From Saccopteryx bilineata (lineage: Eukaryota; Chordata; Mammalia; Chiroptera; Emballonuridae): a DNA stretch of 64,000 nucleotides. The notes under the pieces are model-generated. The model made no database searches and was not told the origin of the DNA. It saw only the letters and a list, made by a program, of their open reading frames with translations. This document shows positions 21,622 to 33,853 of this stretch, piece after piece. Each line of letters opens with the position of its first letter. Position 1 is the stretch's first letter. The DNA lies in contig NC_089498.1 of the NCBI RefSeq assembly GCF_036850765.1, forward strand, positions 74,688,305 through 74,752,304, written 5' to 3'. Made by a program: the position numbers and the translations under genes.

Positions 21622-22394
21622 CCCTAATTAATCCTTTCTCTTTTATGTTTTTATTTTAAATAATTTTTTACTTCTCAATTCAGTTGCTGTACAATATTAC
21701 ATTAGTTTTAAGTGTACAACCCAGTGATTAGACATCTGTATAACTGACAAAATGATCACCCCAGTAAATCTAGTACCCATCTTATACCATATACAGTAAT
21801 TATAATATTACTGACTAAATATTTGTACTTCTTAATCTAGTTCCATCTGGCAACCATCAAAGTGTTCTCTGCATCTATAAGTTTGTTTCTGTTCTGTTTG
21901 TTTTTTAGATTCCACATATAAGTGAAATCATCTGGCATTTGTCTTTCTGTCTGACACTCTTCATTCAGCATAATATCCTCTAGGTGCATCCATGCTGTTG
22001 CAGGTGGCAAGATTTCATTCCCCTTAATGGCCGAGTTATATTCTGTTGTACATATGCACCACCACTTCTTTATCCACTGATCTATCAATAGATACTTAGG
22101 TGGCTTCCATATCTTGGTTACTGTAAATAATGCTGCAATGAGCCTATAAATGCATATGTCTTTTCAATTTAGAGTTCTGGATTTCTTCAGATAAATACCC
22201 AGAAGTGGAATTGCTGGGTTCTCCTTTGTCTCTTATTACTGCCTTTGTTTTAAAGTCTATTTTCTTGGTACAAGTATTGCTATTCCAGCTTTTTTTTTGT
22301 TTTCATTGTCATAAATTTTTTTTTCTTTTTTTTTTTTAATTTTTTATTATTTATTTATTCATTTTTAGAGAGGAGAGGGAGAGACAGAGAGAGT

Positions 22395-22750
22395 TCTTTT
22401 TTCTTTTAATTTGGTGAGAGGAGGGGAGGCAGAGACAGAATCCCGCATATGCCCAGACAGGGATCCACCCTGCAAGCCCATCTGGGGCCCTTGCTCTGTT
22501 GCAACCAGAACTATTTTTTAGTGCATGAGGCGGAGGCTATGGAGCCATCCTCAGCACCCAGGGCCCACCCGCTCCAATCGAGCTATGGGCACAAAAGGGG
22601 AGAAGAGAGAGAGAGAGAGAAAGAAAGAAAAGAGAGGGGGAAGGGTGGAGAAGCCGATGGGAGCTTCTCCTGTGTGCCCTGGCCGGGAATCAAATTTGGG
22701 ACTTCCACATGCTGGGCGACGCTCTACCACTGAGCAAACTAGCCAGGACC
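22395..22750 (-). mobile_element. Type A SINE inside the tail of another SINE, within L1
   Basis: Reverse copy with 'gtgagaggaggggaggcaga', 'gccctggccgggaatcaaat' and head 'ctgagcaaactagccaggac'. Immediately to the left, 22320-22394 is the tail start of a type D SINE ('tttagagaggagagggagag') whose head is missing. Confidence 0.8.
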
Positions 22751-22957
22751 AAAATATCTTTTTCTACCTCTTTACTTTCAGTCTGTGCGTGTCTTATAAT
22801 TTTCAGTGAGTCTCTTGTAGACAGCATATATAAGGGTATTGTTTTGTTATCTATTCAGTCACTGTATATCTTTTGATTGAAACATGTTATCTATTTGCAT
22901 ATAAATGCAAAATAAATGCTAGATATGCATTTATTGACATTTTATTGTTCATATTTT

Positions 22958-23868
22958 TTATCTTTTTAATTTCATCTTCTTAAAAAAAGACCCTTTAACA
23001 TTTTCTGCAATACTGGCTTGGTGGTAATGAACTCCTTTAGCCTTTTTTTTGTCTGTGAAGCTCTTTACTTCTCCTTCAATTTTAAATGATAACTTTGCTG
23101 GAAAGAGTAATCTTGGCTGTAGGTCCTTGATTTTCATCACTTTAAGAATTTCTTGCTATTCCCTTTTGGCCTGCAAAGTTTCTGTTGATAAATCATCTGA
23201 CAGCCTTATGCGAGCTTCCCTGTAGGTAACTAACTGCTTTTCTCTTGCTGCGTTTAAGATTCTTTCTTTGGAAATTTACTTACGATGTGTCTTGGTGGGA
23301 GCCTCTTTGGGTTTATCTTGTTGGGACTTTCTGTGCTTCCTGGACTTGTATGTTTATTTCCTTCTCCAGGCTAGGGAAGTTTTCTGTCATTTTTTTCAAA
23401 TAGGTTTCCAATTCCTTGCTCTCTCTCTTTTCTCCTTCTGGCACCACCAAAACAAGAATGTTGGTTTGCTTGAAGTTGTCCCAGAGGATCCTTAAACTGT
23501 CCTCATTTTTTTGGATTCTATTTTCTTTTAGCTGTTCTGATTGGGTGTTATGTGCCTCCTTATTTTGCAAATTGCTAATTTGATCATCTGCTTTATCTAC
23601 TGATTACTGGTAATGTAATCTTCATTTTAGTTATCGTATTTTTCATTTCCAACTGGCTCTCTTTTATGTTTTCTACCTTCATTTTTATGTTTCCTATCTC
23701 GTTGTTGAAGATCTCACTAAGTTGATCTATTCTTTCTCTAAATTCACTGAGCATACCTATAACTAGTGTTTTGAACTCCTCATCTGGTAGATTGTCTCCA
23801 TTTTGTTGAGTTCTTTTCCTGGAGTTTTGTTCTGTTTTCATTTGGGAAATGTTTTTTCCCCCCATCAT
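22958..23868 (-). pseudogene. L1 ORF1 remnant (RNA-binding protein)
   Basis: Minus-strand pieces: 23868-23593 (N-terminal coiled-coil part, containing NLPDEEFKTLVIGML and MKVENIKESQLEMKN), 23570-23313 (SLRILWDNFKQTNIL ... ENFPSLEKEINIQVQEAQ) and 23140-22958 (LQPRLLFPAKLSFKIEGEVK). Together they follow the L1 ORF1p order of coiled coil, RRM and C-terminal domain. They sit in different frames with stops between them, so no protein is made. Confidence 0.85.
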
Positions 23869-25274
23869 GGCTGCCTCTGTGTTTGTTTCTATGCATTAGG
23901 CAGAGCTGCTACATCTTCCAGTCTTCACAGAGTGGCCTCATGTAGTAAGTATCCAGTGAAGCCCAGTGGTACAGCCTCTTCAGTCACCCCATTGGGGTGC
24001 TCCAGGTGCACTCTGCTTTTTCAGTTGAGCTTTGATTGTAGGAATGTCAATGGGAGGAATTTTCCTGCAGGCTGACTGGCTGTGAGGACTGGCTACAACC
24101 ACTGTGGAGGATGACTGTGCAGTGGCTGACCCCATGGAGTGGGACTCACTTCAGTAGGGCTCTGGTGCCCAATGAGTTCACCACTTGAGTGTGTCCCTTG
24201 TGGAGGAAGTTGACTGGTGCTTCAATGTAATCTGAAGCTGTCCACTGGGTGCACTGGCTCTGGAGCCTCCCGAGAGGTACAGGACAAGGTGAGCTGCTGC
24301 CTGTGCTCTGCCCTGGGCCACTTGACACAAGCTACAAAGTGATCTGCAGATGGCTGCTATGTGTGCTGTGCTTGTAGGTGCCCAGGAGAGGCCGAGCTAT
24401 AAACCAAATCTGGCTGCTGCCAGGCCTGGAGCCACTTAGCAAGAAGTAAGGGCATGCTGAGGCCAGGTGCTGCTTGTTTGAGAGATTTTAGGAAAGTCTA
24501 TAGCATGAGCCAACACATGCCATTTGTATGGAAAAGCCACTGGAAACAGCTTCGGTGGGCCCACGAGTTTGGTGGGGTGGGGTCTCAGGGATCACCAGGT
24601 TAGAGAAGACAGTGTGAGCCAGGTTGATGAAGACTCAGATATGGTGCCCGCCTCCTGACTCTGTGGGTTAGGGCTTAGCAAAGTCTGGTGCCAGTACTTC
24701 TGTCTGGGAGAAAGCTGCCCCTCCAGCTCTCATGCTAATGTCAGACAACTCAGTTCCTCTCTGTGACTCTCTTATGCTTTTCAAGCTGCTGTCCCAGAGA
24801 TGAAACTAGAGTGAGTACAACTAAGTCCCTGCATAGGCCCTTTAAGAGAAATGCCTGGGACTCCAGCACCCCTCTGTCTCATTCAGCCACAATCCCTGCT
24901 GGTTATTACGTCCAGAAATTATATTGATAGTAACTTCTCTTCCTCACACTAGAACCCTGGGCTGTGGGGCCTAGTGTGAATCTGGGACCCGGTGCTCTTC
25001 AGGGGGGCCCTCTGTAGCCAAGATATGTCTCCTGACTACATGTGGGTGTGGAACCAGCACCTCCGTATCTCTGCCCCTCCTACTTGTCTCATCGTGGCTT
25101 CTTCTTTATATCCTTAGTGGCAGGACTTCTGTTCAGCTAGATTTTGGAAAGTTCTGAATGATGGCTGTTCTGTCATTTAGTTGTAATTTTGATGTGATTA
25201 TGGGAAGTGGTGAGTACCACATTTACCTATTTCACCATCTTGCCTGGAAGCCTAATCTTTTCTAAGATGTATTT

Positions 25275-25481
25275 ACTTACTTATATTTTATTTATTAATT
25301 TATTTTTAGATTTTATTTATTGCTTTCAGAGAGGAGAGAGGGAAAGGGGTGGGGGAAGAGCATCAACTCACACAAGTAGTTGCTTCTCCTATGTCCCTTG
25401 ACCAGGCATACCTGGGGTTTAACTGGTAATCTCAGCACTCTAGGTTGATGCTTTATCTACCGTACCACCACAGGTCAGGCC
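25275..25481 (-). mobile_element. Type D SINE
   Basis: 'tttattgctttcagagaggagag', 'agcatcaactcacaca' and 'ggtttaactggtaatctcag', with head 'accaccacaggtcaggcc'. Diverged relative to the copy at 20019. Confidence 0.85.
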
Positions 25482-25870
25482 TTGTATTTTAATATCTCTG
25501 AAATCAATATGCTTCTTATAATTGCTGTTGGCTAGGCAGAGTCCTGATGTCACTGCCTGTACAAGTATATCAAAGCTTGCAGAATGGGTGTCAGTGGCTT
25601 AAAAGAAAACCTCAGATAATAGTGGAGTATTCCCTTAAGAAATGCTGCATTACCAATGTTCTTGATGGCTCAAAGAACACTATTGTGTGAAAGAATACAG
25701 ACATTCATGACTCTGAGTCAAAAAGAAATTCAAGAGAGCTGGATATAGAATATGAAGGAATTTTAGACCAATTTATTTTGCTTATAATTTTGTTTTATGT
25801 ATATACAAGAATGACATAAAAAAACTCTAAGCTTGAAGGAGTATTTGAATAGGTATTAACTATTTTTAGT

Positions 25871-25927
25871 TTAAACTGATAAGAACAGATACTACACTTG
25901 ATCTTAGCCAAAAGGCCAAGAAGCGAT
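25871..25927 (-). pseudogene. Truncated U2 snRNA retrocopy
   Basis: The minus strand reads the first ~57 nt of U2 snRNA, starting ATCGCTTCTtGGCCTTTTGG and ending ...TTATCAGTTTAA, with one visible change (C to T, lower case). It includes the branch-point recognition region (GTAGTA). It stops there, well short of the 3' stem-loops. A 20 bp direct repeat ttaactatttttagtttaaa flanks it (25856-25875 and 25928-25947), overlapping the fragment's last bases. This indicates L1-type retrotransposition of a 5' fragment without poly-A. Non-functional. Confidence 0.93.
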
Positions 25928-25954
25928 TTAACTATTTTTAGTTTAAAGAAAGCG

Positions 25955-26273
25955 TTTTTTTTTTTTTTAAGCTTGAGAGAGAGAGACAGACAAAAAGGGA
26001 GAGAGATGAGAAGCATCAACTTGTAGTTGCGGCACTTTAGTTGTTCACTGATTGCTTCTCGTACGTGTCTTGACTAGGGAGCTCCAGCCAAGCCAGAGAC
26101 CATGGGCTCAAGCCAGTGACCATGGGATCATGTCGATGATCCCACACTAAAGCTGGCGACCCCTTGGCTCAAGCTAGTAAGTCTGTGCTCAAGTTGGTGA
26201 CTTTGGGGTTTCAAACCTGAAACCTCAGCATCCCAGGTCAATGCTCTATCCACTGTGCCAGCACAGGTCAGGC
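25955..26273 (-). mobile_element. Type B SINE
   Basis: 'agcttgagagagagagacag', 'agaagcatcaacttgtagtt', 'ggctcaagccagtgacc' and head 'ccagcacaggtcaggcc'. It begins right after the U2 retrocopy's right-hand duplication. Diverged. Confidence 0.85.
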
Positions 26274-26453
26274 CACAGACTCATTTTTGTCACGGTTTAC
26301 TTCACAGTATTTTTTTCTTCCTATTGGTACATAAAATAATGGTGTACCTTACCAGTGTCTGTGTTTTAGGTACAATAAAATATGATAGTACAATGCCTGG
26401 CACATAAAAAGCTCAGTAAATGTTAGCTGCTATTAAGAATAGTAGTATTCTTA

Positions 26454-26839
26454 CTACTCAGCCATAAGAAATGATGACATCGGAACATTTACAGCAAAAT
26501 GGTGGGATCTTGATAACATGATACGAAGCGAAATAAGTAAATCAGAAAAAACCAGGAACTGCATTATTCCATACGTAGGTGGGACATAAAAGTGAAACTA
26601 AGAGACATTGATAAGAGTGTGGTGGTTACGGGGGAGAGGGGGGAATGGGAGAGGGAAAGGGGGAGGGGGAGGGACACAAAGAAAACAAGATAGAAGGTGA
26701 CAGAGGACAATCTGACTTTGGGTGATGGGTATACAACATAATTGAATGACAAGATAACCTGGACTTGTTATCTTTGAATATATATATCCTGATTTATTGA
26801 TGTCACCCCATTAAAAAAATAAAATTATTAAAAAAAAAA
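26454..26839 (+). mobile_element. Young 5'-truncated L1
   Basis: Starts 'ctactcagccataagaaatg' (ORF2 end) and runs through the 3'UTR to 'cattaaaaaaataaaattat' plus poly-A. A perfect 19 bp duplication aagaatagtagtattctta flanks it (26435-26453 and 26840-26858). It is the same L1 family as 55054-56518, which it matches almost base for base over this span. Confidence 0.92.
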
Positions 26840-27213
26840 AAGAATAGTAGTATTCTTAACAACAAACATTGGCTACAAATAATAATTTGGGGGTCACACT
26901 TGGCTTCTGTAATCTTTGACTGTTCAAAGGGAAACAAATTTTGTCCTCTACAAAGACAATACAGAAACAAATTGATAAAGGAAAGAAAAACTATAAATAA
27001 TTCTCTTAACTCTCTCCTTTCTACTCTTCACATGAATATTCCACATGTTTAGAGAAGAGAAAGAAAAGAGGCAAGAGGGGAACTATGCTTGGGGCAAGGG
27101 AGGAATTATATTCAATACTTGGGGCAAGGGAAGTTGAATTATAAACTCTCTTTATGTATAACAAACAGACTTAGGCAAAAATGTATGAAAATAGAAGTGG
27201 TAAGAATAAATTA

Positions 27214-27403
27214 AGCCCTGGCTATATGGCTCAGTGGTAAAGTATGGTCCTGGTGTGCTGAGGTCATGGGTTCAATCCCTAGTTGAGGCATGTAGGAGAA
27301 GCAATCAATGAGTACACAACTAAGACAACTAAGCGGAACAACTAATGGAATGGCAAGTTAATGCTTCTCTCCCTGCCCCCTCTCAAATCAATGGGAAAAA
27401 AAA
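27214..27403 (+). mobile_element. tRNA-headed SINE (type C, short-bodied)
   Basis: Head 'gccctggctatatggctcag' and B-box-like 'gggttcaatcccta', then 'gaagcaatcaatgagtacac', 'ttaatgcttctctcc' and a short A-tail. About 190 bp, older than types A and D. Confidence 0.8.
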
Positions 27404-27415
27404 TTATAAGCCATG

Positions 27416-27890
27416 CCCTGGCTGCATAGATCAGTTGGTTAGAGCATCATCCTGATACACCAAGATTGTAGGTTTGATCCCTGGTCAGGACACATACAAG
27501 AATGCATAAATAGGCCATGGCTGGTTTGCTCAGTGGCCTGGCATGTGGACATCCCAGATTTGATCCCCAGTCATGGCACACATGAGAAGCGACCATCTGC
27601 TTCTCTTCCCCTCTCCCTCCCCCTTCCCTCTCTTTTCTCCTCCCGCAGCCAGTGGTTTGACTGGCAAGTGTCAGCCTCAGGCGCTGAGGATAGCTCCGTT
27701 GATTAGAAGCATCAGCCCCAAATGGGGGCTGCCAGGTGGATCTCAGTCAGAGTGATGTAGGAGTAGGTCTCCCCTCCTCTCACTTAAAAAAAAAAATCAT
27801 AAACAAGTGGAGCAACAAATTGATGTTTCTCTCTCGCACTCCCTTCCCCTCTCTCTCAAATCAATCAATAAATATATTTTTAAAAAGAAT
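27416..27890 (+). mobile_element. Type C SINE with a type A-like SINE nested in it
   Basis: The outer copy starts 'gccctggctgcatagatcag', is interrupted at about 27511, and resumes at 27800 with 'aaacaagtggagcaacaaattgatg' to 'aatcaatcaataaata'. The inner copy (27512-27797) starts 'ggccatggctggtttgctc' and contains 'ccgcagccagtggtttgact' and 'gccaggtggatctcagtc'. 'ataaa' remains on both sides of the inner copy. Confidence 0.8.
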
Positions 27891-27974
27891 AAATTATAAG
27901 CCCTGCATTACTATGTACAAGACACAAACAAATGGGCTAAGGGATTAATGTACACAATGCTTCCTAGTCACTCT

Positions 27975-28090
27975 CATATTTGAGTCTCATAATTATCTTT
28001 GACACAGGTGTAATAACTGTTGCCTCCATTCAAATAAGAGGACCTGAGATTTGAAGAATTAATGGGACAAAGACCACAAGAGTCTGATGG
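27975..28090 (-). repeat. MIR remnant
   Basis: 'gtctcataattatctttgacacaggtgtaataactgttgcctccattcaaataag' resembles the reverse MIR core. Weak. Confidence 0.4.
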
Positions 28091-28324
28091 GTTATAAAAT
28101 TACCTGACATAGAGTGATGCCATAGGAATAGTGGCATGAGGTGTGTATTCCTGACATGATTACAGTCATGATAAAATCACATAATATTGTTTCTACAAAT
28201 GAATGATTTAGCAAGCTCATGACTAGAGGCTGACTTTAAGATCATATAAATATACATATTCCTTCCTAATAAATACAACCCTCCGCCCCACAAAAGAAAA
28301 CATAGGTAAAAAATAGTTATCACT

Positions 28325-28676
28325 TGTCTGGCCTTGGTAGTACAGTGGATAGAGCACTGACCTGGAATGTTGAGGCTGCTGGTTCAAAACCCTGGGTTTG
28401 CCCAGTCTAGGCACATGACAAGCAATCAATAAACAACTGAAATGAAGTTACTATGTGTTGATACTTCTCACTGCCCCCCCACATAAAATCAACAAATATT
28501 TATTTATTAATGTTTATTCTATTGATTTTAGAGACAGGAAAGGAGAGAGAGAGAGAGAGAGAGAGACAGGAACATCTGTTCTGGTATGTGCCCTCACTAG
28601 GAATCGAACTGGCAACCTTTGTACTTCGGGATGATGCTCTAACTAATCAACAAAGCTATCTTGCCAGAGCAATAAA
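28325..28676. mobile_element. Two abutting short SINEs in opposite orientation
   Basis: 28325-28496 is a plus-strand type C copy ('ctggccttggtagtacagtg' to 'cacataaaatcaac'). 28497-28676 is a minus-strand copy ('ttgattttagagacagg' to 'atcttgccagagc') inserted in its tail. Both are diverged. Confidence 0.75.
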
Positions 28677-30079
28677 TAAAATCTTTTAAAAAATAGTTAT
28701 TGCTTGATATTTTCCATAGGAACAATGTCTCAAATGCAAGATATGAAAAAGTCAATTGTGGCTCAGTTAGAATAAAAACTGTGTTCAAGAAATCTATCAC
28801 GACAATTTTCTCTATGCTTTACAAAAGCTAGATAGTTTAACTGAGAGAAACATAGGTCTATTATACTAGAACAATAAAACTATTAAGGTTATTTCTATTT
28901 TTACCCAAATATATTGAGCTAAATATGAAGTTGTATATTTTCAAATCTCTACCTTATTAAGAAAACAATAAAAAACTTAGTTTGAGGGCATTATCTTTAA
29001 AAATGGTAATATATTCTATTCTTTGGTGTTCAGACCTCAAATCTTAGTTTATCTGACTTGAAATCACTGACTCTTTTTTGACTGGCTTAATCTGATCACC
29101 CATTTTACTTCTGACCATTCAGGAAGCCACTGTATAGGCAATGAGTTCATGCTCATTAGCTACTATGGAACTGATTAATATATATTTTTTAATACACTCA
29201 CAATTACGTTGAAAACTGACAATTTTTTTAGGACAGAAATTGGAGAGCTAGACAGTGAAATACACTACACAGAAATTAGAATGTAGGTTAAGCTGACTGA
29301 CAAGCAGACGATAAATGCAGGAAAGAGTAGGAGGTGGAAGTTTAGAAATATGCAGCTCACTGAAGCTTTAATACAGAGAGCGGAAGAAATGATAAGATGA
29401 TGAGTCCAAACACAGGCAGATGAAAGGCAAAGTTATCTAAAAGACAAGATCACGTAAGAATCTTCTTCTTTCCTTCTTTCATAAAAAAAAAGAGAGAGAG
29501 AATGAAAAGGACAGAAAAGAAAGAAAACATGTTTTTCCCTGAGAATAGTAAAATGAAGAAAGTCATTGAGTTTTGTTTTTTTTAAATACTGACAATGGTG
29601 AAAAACACAAGGAAAGAGAACATGCTTTCTATTTCTATTGTATTCAAGGTTAACAATAAGTTCAGCTGTCTCTGGCTGGCGAATTAAGTGTTTTCGAGTT
29701 CCAAAGAGAAACATCGAGTGAGGTTATATGTGAAATCCTTTAGTAATGAAGTTTATTTTTGTTTTTTAAGTCACCAAGCTCATTAAAATTGTTTTTCTGA
29801 AATGTTAGTTTTTCATTTTTTTAAAAGCAATTTGAGATACCAAAGATAGGTTTCAATTATGTAGTAGCCTCTGTTTTTAAAAAGAGCTAATTAGATGTTT
29901 CATGCTTAAGCATATGGGTTCTTCAACATGGCAATTATTTAGAATAGTCTAAACAAACTATAATACTCTATAAGGCACCTGCAATTCATCTGAAGTTCAC
30001 TCATTTTCTATATGGATTCAGTGATCACACAATCTTCTTCCATAAAGTCTGAGCATTTTTTGAGATTATTTTTAGATTT

Positions 30080-30990
30080 TCTAGTTGTAGTAAGGCTTCT
30101 GTTTAGTTGTACATAATGGAAGCCAACTCAAGCTAGCTTTAGCAGGAAAGAAATTTAGGAACCCCAGGAGACAAAGGCAGCTCATAGATGGGAAAGGTCT
30201 GAGCTCAGGAATTGACAGTGGGCAGTGCTCTCATTTCTGTGAGGCTGCTTCAGTCCGTTTTCTGTTAGCCTTTCTTCCTCTGTGCTTCATGGATCCACAT
30301 AGTGGGCAGACATGATTACCCCGGAGTTCTGGAGTTCACATGTTATAGTTTAATTACCAGAAGAGACCAACTGTCTCTAGTCCAAATTTCAGATTTTCTT
30401 TTTTTTTATATATATTTTTCTGAAGTTAGAAGCAGGGAGGTAGAGACAGACTCCCGCATGCACCCCGACTGGGATCCATCTGGCACGCCCACTAGAGGGC
30501 AATGCTCTGCCCATCTGGGGCGTTGCTCTATTGCAACCGGAGCCATTCAAGTGTCTGAGGTGGAGGCCATGGAGCCATCATTGGCTCCCAGGCCAACTTT
30601 GCTCCAATGGAGCCTTGGCTGTGGGAGGGGAAGAGAGAGAAAGAAAGGGGAGGGGGAAAGGTGGAGAAGCAGATGGGTACCTCTTCTCTGTGCCCTGACC
30701 AGGGATCAAACCCAGGACATCCACACGCTGGGCTGATGCTCTACCACTGAGCCAACCAGACAGGGCCAAATTTCAGATTTTCTATGGAGAAATTCTGATT
30801 GGCCCATCTGGGATGGGTGTCCATTCCTGATCCAAATAGCTAAGAGAGGGGAAAGAAAGGGTGATGGGAGGGAATGCAAGGGAAAGGCATAAAGTACAAA
30901 TATGGCTTCCAGAAGCCCAACCTGTGTTTGAGAGGTAGAGTGGGACAAATCTTGGAGAAGAGGAAATGGCTGGAAGTTAAGTAGATAAGC
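30080..30990. repeat. Old interspersed repeat, class unassigned, split by a SINE
   Basis: 'ggaagccaactcaagctagctttagcagg' (30119) and 'ttctgattggcccatctgggatgggtgtcc' (30791) are phrases I recognise from an old mammalian repeat, but I cannot name the family. The two parts are separated by the SINE at 30400-30765. Confidence 0.4.
30400..30765 (-). mobile_element. Type A SINE
   Basis: Reverse copy, ending 'ccaaccagacagggc'. A perfect 18 bp duplication ccaaatttcagattttct flanks it (30382-30399 and 30766-30783). Moderately diverged body. Confidence 0.92.
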
Positions 30991-31262
30991 CCAAAAGGTG
31001 CCTAACACACTAACCTGTAACGATGCCACTGAGAAAGAGAGGGTGTGTGCATGCATGTGTGCCTTTACCAGGCTTTTGCCTACATCTGATAAAGTATTTA
31101 CTAATTCAGCACTATATCCTGAGCATCTGTATTGTGTTGGGTACTATGCCAGGACTAAGGAAAAAATGATGAGCTCAAATACTCTCTCAAAAGTTCTCAA
31201 GACATGTTTAGAGACATGCATAATCAGACGGTGATGTAATGAAATAAACTGAAGAAAAAGCA

Positions 31263-31609
31263 ACCTGGCTGGTTGGCTCAGTGGTAGAGCATCAGTGTAG
31301 CATGTGGATGTCCTGGGTTCAATCTCTGGTCAGGGCACACAGGAGAAGTGATCATCTGCTTCTCCACCCCTCCCCCTTCTCACTTCTCTCTCTCTCTCTT
31401 CTTCTCCTGCAGCCATGGCTTGATTGGAGTAAGTTGGTCCTGGGTGCTGAGGATGACTCTATGGTCTCTGCCTCAGGTGCTAAGAAGAGCTCGATTGCCA
31501 AGCAATGGACAGAGCATTGTCCCCTAACCGGCTTGCCAGGTGGATCCTGGTTGGGGCACATGCGGGAGTCTGTCTCTGCTTCCTGGAGTCTCAATTAAAA
31601 AAAAAAAGC
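31263..31609 (+). mobile_element. Type A SINE, diverged
   Basis: 'cctggctggttggctcagtg', B-box-like 'gggttcaatctct', 'gcagccatggcttgattgga' and 'gcgggagtctgtctctgctt', then poly-A. An older subfamily whose body carries 'gattggagtaagttg' instead of the 'ttggagcaaagatgg' of young copies. Confidence 0.88.
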
Positions 31610-32984
31610 ACGGAGTACTTTGAAAATCTGTAACATTAAAATGTGGTCTAATTTGGGGTGAGGAGAAGGAGAAGCAGGAAATGCCTCCTGTATGTGAGGT
31701 GTAACTGAGCTCTGAGGAATAAGAAGTAGGTAACTGGGGGAAGAGAGAGTGTTCTTAGGAAGAGCAAAGGTTCTTTGGGTGGAAGAGTGATGGCATGAGA
31801 TGGATCTGGAGGAGGAGGCCGAGGTGAAATTACACAGAACTTATGGGTATGGGTGTAAGTCTTTATTCTAAGAACAACGAAGAAGGAAAGAGTGGTTACA
31901 GTAAAACTAGTTACGAGGCATGTGAAGTAATCTAGGCAAAAGATAACTAGTTTAGAATGGTAGTAGAGATGGACAGAAGTGGTCAGATGAGATATAACTG
32001 ACAATGATTATGGGAGTGGGTGTGATCAATATATCTGTGCTTAATAGGTTCTTTTCTGCTTCACATACATTTCTCTGCATGTGACTCTAGCTACCTGCAA
32101 AGCCTGTGGCTGCGGGCTTTCTTGCTGCTAACCCTAAGTTACTGAAATGAACCTCTTTTCTGCCTGGCAGATCTTCTTCGTCTTGCTGGTGTTAGCAAAA
32201 TGTTCTTAGGTTTGAAATTATACTTCCTTAAGTCTTTAAATTGCTTTTAATATTTTCATTTCTTGGGTTCCTGTCAGACTTGCAACACTTGCTACATCAA
32301 TGTGAATGGCTAATATAAGGTAACAGGGCAGTGGCAACTATTAAAGAAGCTGTTCCCATGATCTTTGGTAGCTCCCAAAGACAGTACAGATCCCCTACTT
32401 TTAAGATTTAAAGAGCCAGAGGTAACACAGAAGACAAAGAAAGAAATTAATATTAGTTGTTCATTTTCTACCCCTTTACTACAATTCAAATATCCCACCT
32501 CTTCCCCTCTAGCTGTAAAGTACCTTGGAGGCAACAATAACCTCAAATTACCTAAGGAGGATATATGCTGTCCATGCCTTTGCAATTCCAGGGAAAACTG
32601 CCACAAGGTCAAATTACCGCTGTTTTCAGCATGAAGGCAAACAAGAAGTTAATCAGTGTTTTAGATAACAGCCAACAATTGAATACACTGAAGTTATGCC
32701 ACCATGGTTAACATAATGAAGAAAATTGCACATACTCCTGTCACATACCAGCAGATAGAGGTAGGTATTTCAAATATTTCAAGCTATCTACTAACTAGGG
32801 TTTGACCCATACTACTTTACAGCCTAGCAATACTTATTTATTAAAAATCACATAACTTTTACTCTGCTCTGAGAATCTGAGCCCTCTAGCAGACAGACGT
32901 GGTCACTACTGAAAAACCTGAGTGGGAAGGCGAGTCTTTTTGCATAACCTCTATAAACACAGGTTAGGAAGTGGAAGGCTATAT

Positions 32985-33226
32985 CCCATTATGCCAGTTT
33001 GAAATTAATTATGCTCACTAGGCAGAACAGGTCCAGTTGACAAAGGCTTTTGTAGGACTGCAGTTCTGGTGACATTGTGACACAACCTCAGAACAGACAG
33101 CGAGAACCATCCATCTAAGCTGCTCCTGGACTCTAGTCCCTTAAAAACTGTGTGATATAATAAATGTTTGTTGTTTTAAGTTGCTAAGTTTTGGGGTAAT
33201 TTCTTATGCAACTAACTAAGACAGAG
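32985..33226 (+). mobile_element. MLT1-type LTR, 3' part
   Basis: 'ctggactctagtcccttaaa' followed by 'ataataaatgtttgttgttttaag' and 'cttatgcaactaactaagac' is the MLT1 3' end in sense orientation. The 5' portion is indistinct. Confidence 0.65.
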
Positions 33227-33535
33227 TTGTAATGCTCTAATTTGGAGGGAATGGGTTAGAAACTATCTACTTTGAAGAACCACTAGATCCTAAGCAAGGA
33301 ATCTCACTAGCAGTGGTAGCAACACTTACACCAGAGCTAAAGTCACAGCATAAGACATATTGACTTGGACAAGAACAACTGTTAAATTAACCCTATTAAC
33401 AGTGATTTATCTAAAAAAAAAACCTCAATCACAATGATTTATCACAAATGTCATTTTGTTAGAGAGAGAAAGAGAGAGATAGAGACAGAGAGAGAGAGAG
33501 AAAAACAGTTACTACTACAACAATAAAAATCACCA

Positions 33536-33853
33536 GCCTGACCAGGCGGTGGCGCAGTGGATAGAGCGTCGGACTGGGATGCAGAGGACCCAGGTTCGAG
33601 ACCCTGAGGTTGCCAGCTTGAGTGCGGGCTCATCTGGTTTGAGAAAAAGCTCACTAGCTTGGACCCAAGGTCTATGGCTCAAGCAAGGGGTTACTCTGTC
33701 TGCTGAAGGCCCGCGGTCAAGGCACATATGAGAAAGCAATCAATGAACAACTAAGGAGTTGCAACGCGCAACGAAAAACTAATGATTGATGCTTCTCATC
33801 TCTCCATTCCTGTCTGTCTGTCCCTCTCTCTGTCTCTGTAAAGAAAAAGAAAA
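33536..33853 (+). mobile_element. Type B SINE, near-consensus
   Basis: Starts 'gcctgaccaggcggtggcgc', with B-box-like 'caggttcgagaccc', 'gcgggctcatctggtttgag', 'ggcccgcggtcaaggcacat' and 'cgcaacgaaaaactaatgat'. It has intact CG sites, suggesting a fairly recent copy. Preceded by a GA-rich simple repeat at 33461-33500. Confidence 0.93.

Larger units (their letters stand above)
21640..25255 (-). mobile_element. L1 with most of ORF2 deleted
   Basis: Antisense L1. 25255-24000 is 5'UTR starting near 'gccaggcaagatggtgaaat' on the minus strand. 23868-22958 is ORF1, in three frame-shifted pieces. 22905-22750 is the ORF2 start (a CLQETHS-like motif). It then jumps at about 22215 to the ORF2 C-terminus and 3'UTR (22215-21640). 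Two SINE pieces lie at 22320-22750. Roughly 3 kb of ORF2 (most of reverse transcriptase) is absent. Confidence 0.82.
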
